This document shows, piece by piece, positions 21,492 through 21,771 of a stretch of DNA of 21,771 nt (positions within the stretch are counted from its first letter, which is position 1; each line of letters starts with the position of its first letter). Source of the DNA: a virus. The DNA is taken from positions 1 to 21,771 of the IMG/VR virus record IMGVR_UViG_3300036393_000004. The stretch is one strand, 5' to 3'. The position numbers and the translations under genes are program-made. Under the pieces are notes generated by a model. The model worked only from the letters and a program-made list of their open reading frames with translations. It was not told where the DNA came from and did no database searches.

Positions 21492-21677
21492 ATGGAGTCG
21501 AATCTTACCTACGTCCGGCCGGTCGCGCCGGTCGCGCCATATATCGGTGGCAAGCGAAATCTCTCCCGCCGTCTGATCGCGATCATTGATCGCATCGAGC
21601 ACGACACCTATGCAGAGCCCTTCGTTGGAATGGGCGGCGTCTTCCGGTATTATGTAGCAATTGCACCAAGGCGATGA
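21492..21677 (+). pseudogene. DNA adenine methylase (D12 class), C-terminally truncated
   Basis: The 61 residues start with the family N-terminus: VAPVAPYIGGKRNLSRRL (SAM-site PYIGGK at residues 16-21) and continue to TYAEPFVGMGGVF (41-51), the FxGxG SAM-binding motif. Intact enzymes of this type run some 250-300 residues and continue with a basic stretch and a later DPPY-type catalytic motif. Here the match ends at Phe51 and the frame closes after RYYVAIAPRR at TGA 21675-21677. Neither other + frame resumes the methylase, so this is a break at about 21645, not a simple frameshift. No Shine-Dalgarno is clear. The fragment cannot be catalytic. Confidence 0.65.
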
Positions 21678-21745
21678 CCGACGCCATCAATCCGGATGGT
21701 GAACGTATCGCAGATGGTGGCAGCTACCCGATACCGGCGCGCTAG
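21674..21745 (+). CDS. Tiny ORF of unknown function at the methylase break
   Basis: A 23-codon frame (MTDAINPDGERIADGGSYPI then PAR and stop) starts by an ATGA overlap with the methylase fragment stop and ends where a strong Shine-Dalgarno for the next gene begins. It may be the remains or start of material joined at the break. The frame is open a little further upstream with Cys-x-x-Cys. Not recognised; coding status uncertain. Confidence 0.25.
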   Translation: MTDAINPDGERIADGGSYPIPAR

Positions 21746-21757
21746 GAGGCGCTGGAC

Positions 21758-21771
21758 ATGTGTGGTGGTTA
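21758..21771 (+). CDS. Start of a further gene, cut by the window edge
   Basis: ATG 21758 follows AGGAGG (21744-21749) with eight bases between, a textbook ribosome site. Only Met-Cys-Gly-Gly and two bases are visible. A Cys at position 2 followed by Gly occurs in SRAP/YedK-type proteins (usually MCGRY) and in several phage virion proteins, but four residues cannot settle it. Confidence 0.4.

Noticed and set aside
21170-21589. 139-codon + strand open frame across the spanin, gap and methylase start
   Set aside because: The product is Arg/Ser/Pro-rich without recognisable motifs and overlaps two better-supported genes.

Overview
The window is a GC-rich stretch of a tailed phage or prophage genome, almost entirely virion-morphogenesis and lysis genes on the + strand. 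The structural genes are of the long non-contractile tail (siphovirus) type. Protein style (GTA-like tail genes, DUF3380-type muramidase, DUF2163-like and DUF6950-like tail-tip proteins) suggests an alphaproteobacterial host, probably a sphingomonad; that is inference from family resemblance, not a search. No integrase, repressor, terminase, portal or capsid gene is in view, so lysogeny cannot be judged from here.

Layout. (a) 1-2802: the 3' part of a fibre-like protein with an 87-bp tandem repeat, followed by a tightly overlapping cassette: class I methyltransferase, ParB-like protein, second class I methyltransferase. (b) 2806-5401: a small beta-rich virion protein and a large protein made of a glycine-rich domain plus about 18 diverged 21-residue repeats. 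(c) 5405-8591: head-tail connector, head closure, gp10-like protein, tail terminator, tail tube and tail assembly chaperone; the chaperone appears to be extended by a -1 ribosomal frameshift, as in lambda G/GT. (d) 8533-12732: tape measure, minor tail protein, DUF2163-like protein and DUF6950-like protein. (e) 12733-13649: two apparent cargo (moron) genes, convergent, sharing a CTAG for both stop codons, with a perfect 18-bp palindrome at the entry. (f) 13650-17759: tail-tip/host-specificity protein with an A-B-A-B repeat block, then a tail-fibre-assembly-like protein. (g) 17756-21333: lysis region with an HExxH lipoprotein, a membrane coiled-coil protein, an N-acetylmuramidase endolysin with an EF-hand-like loop, two small two-TM holin candidates, a Cys/His-rich protein of unknown function, and an Rz/Rz1-like spanin pair. 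(h) 21334-21771: a structured GC-rich gap, a DNA adenine methylase that breaks off after its SAM-binding motif, a tiny ORF, and the first codons of a further gene.

Most genes are translationally coupled (ATGA overlaps or gaps of a few bases), consistent with one late operon. Clear Shine-Dalgarno sequences appear where coupling is absent, notably before the tail tube, the tail-fibre-assembly-like gene, the endolysin and the i-spanin. The most unusual points are the methyltransferase/ParB-like cassette inside the structural module, the frameshifted chaperone with no usable start for its second half, the operator-like moron cassette, and the broken methylase junction at the right end.
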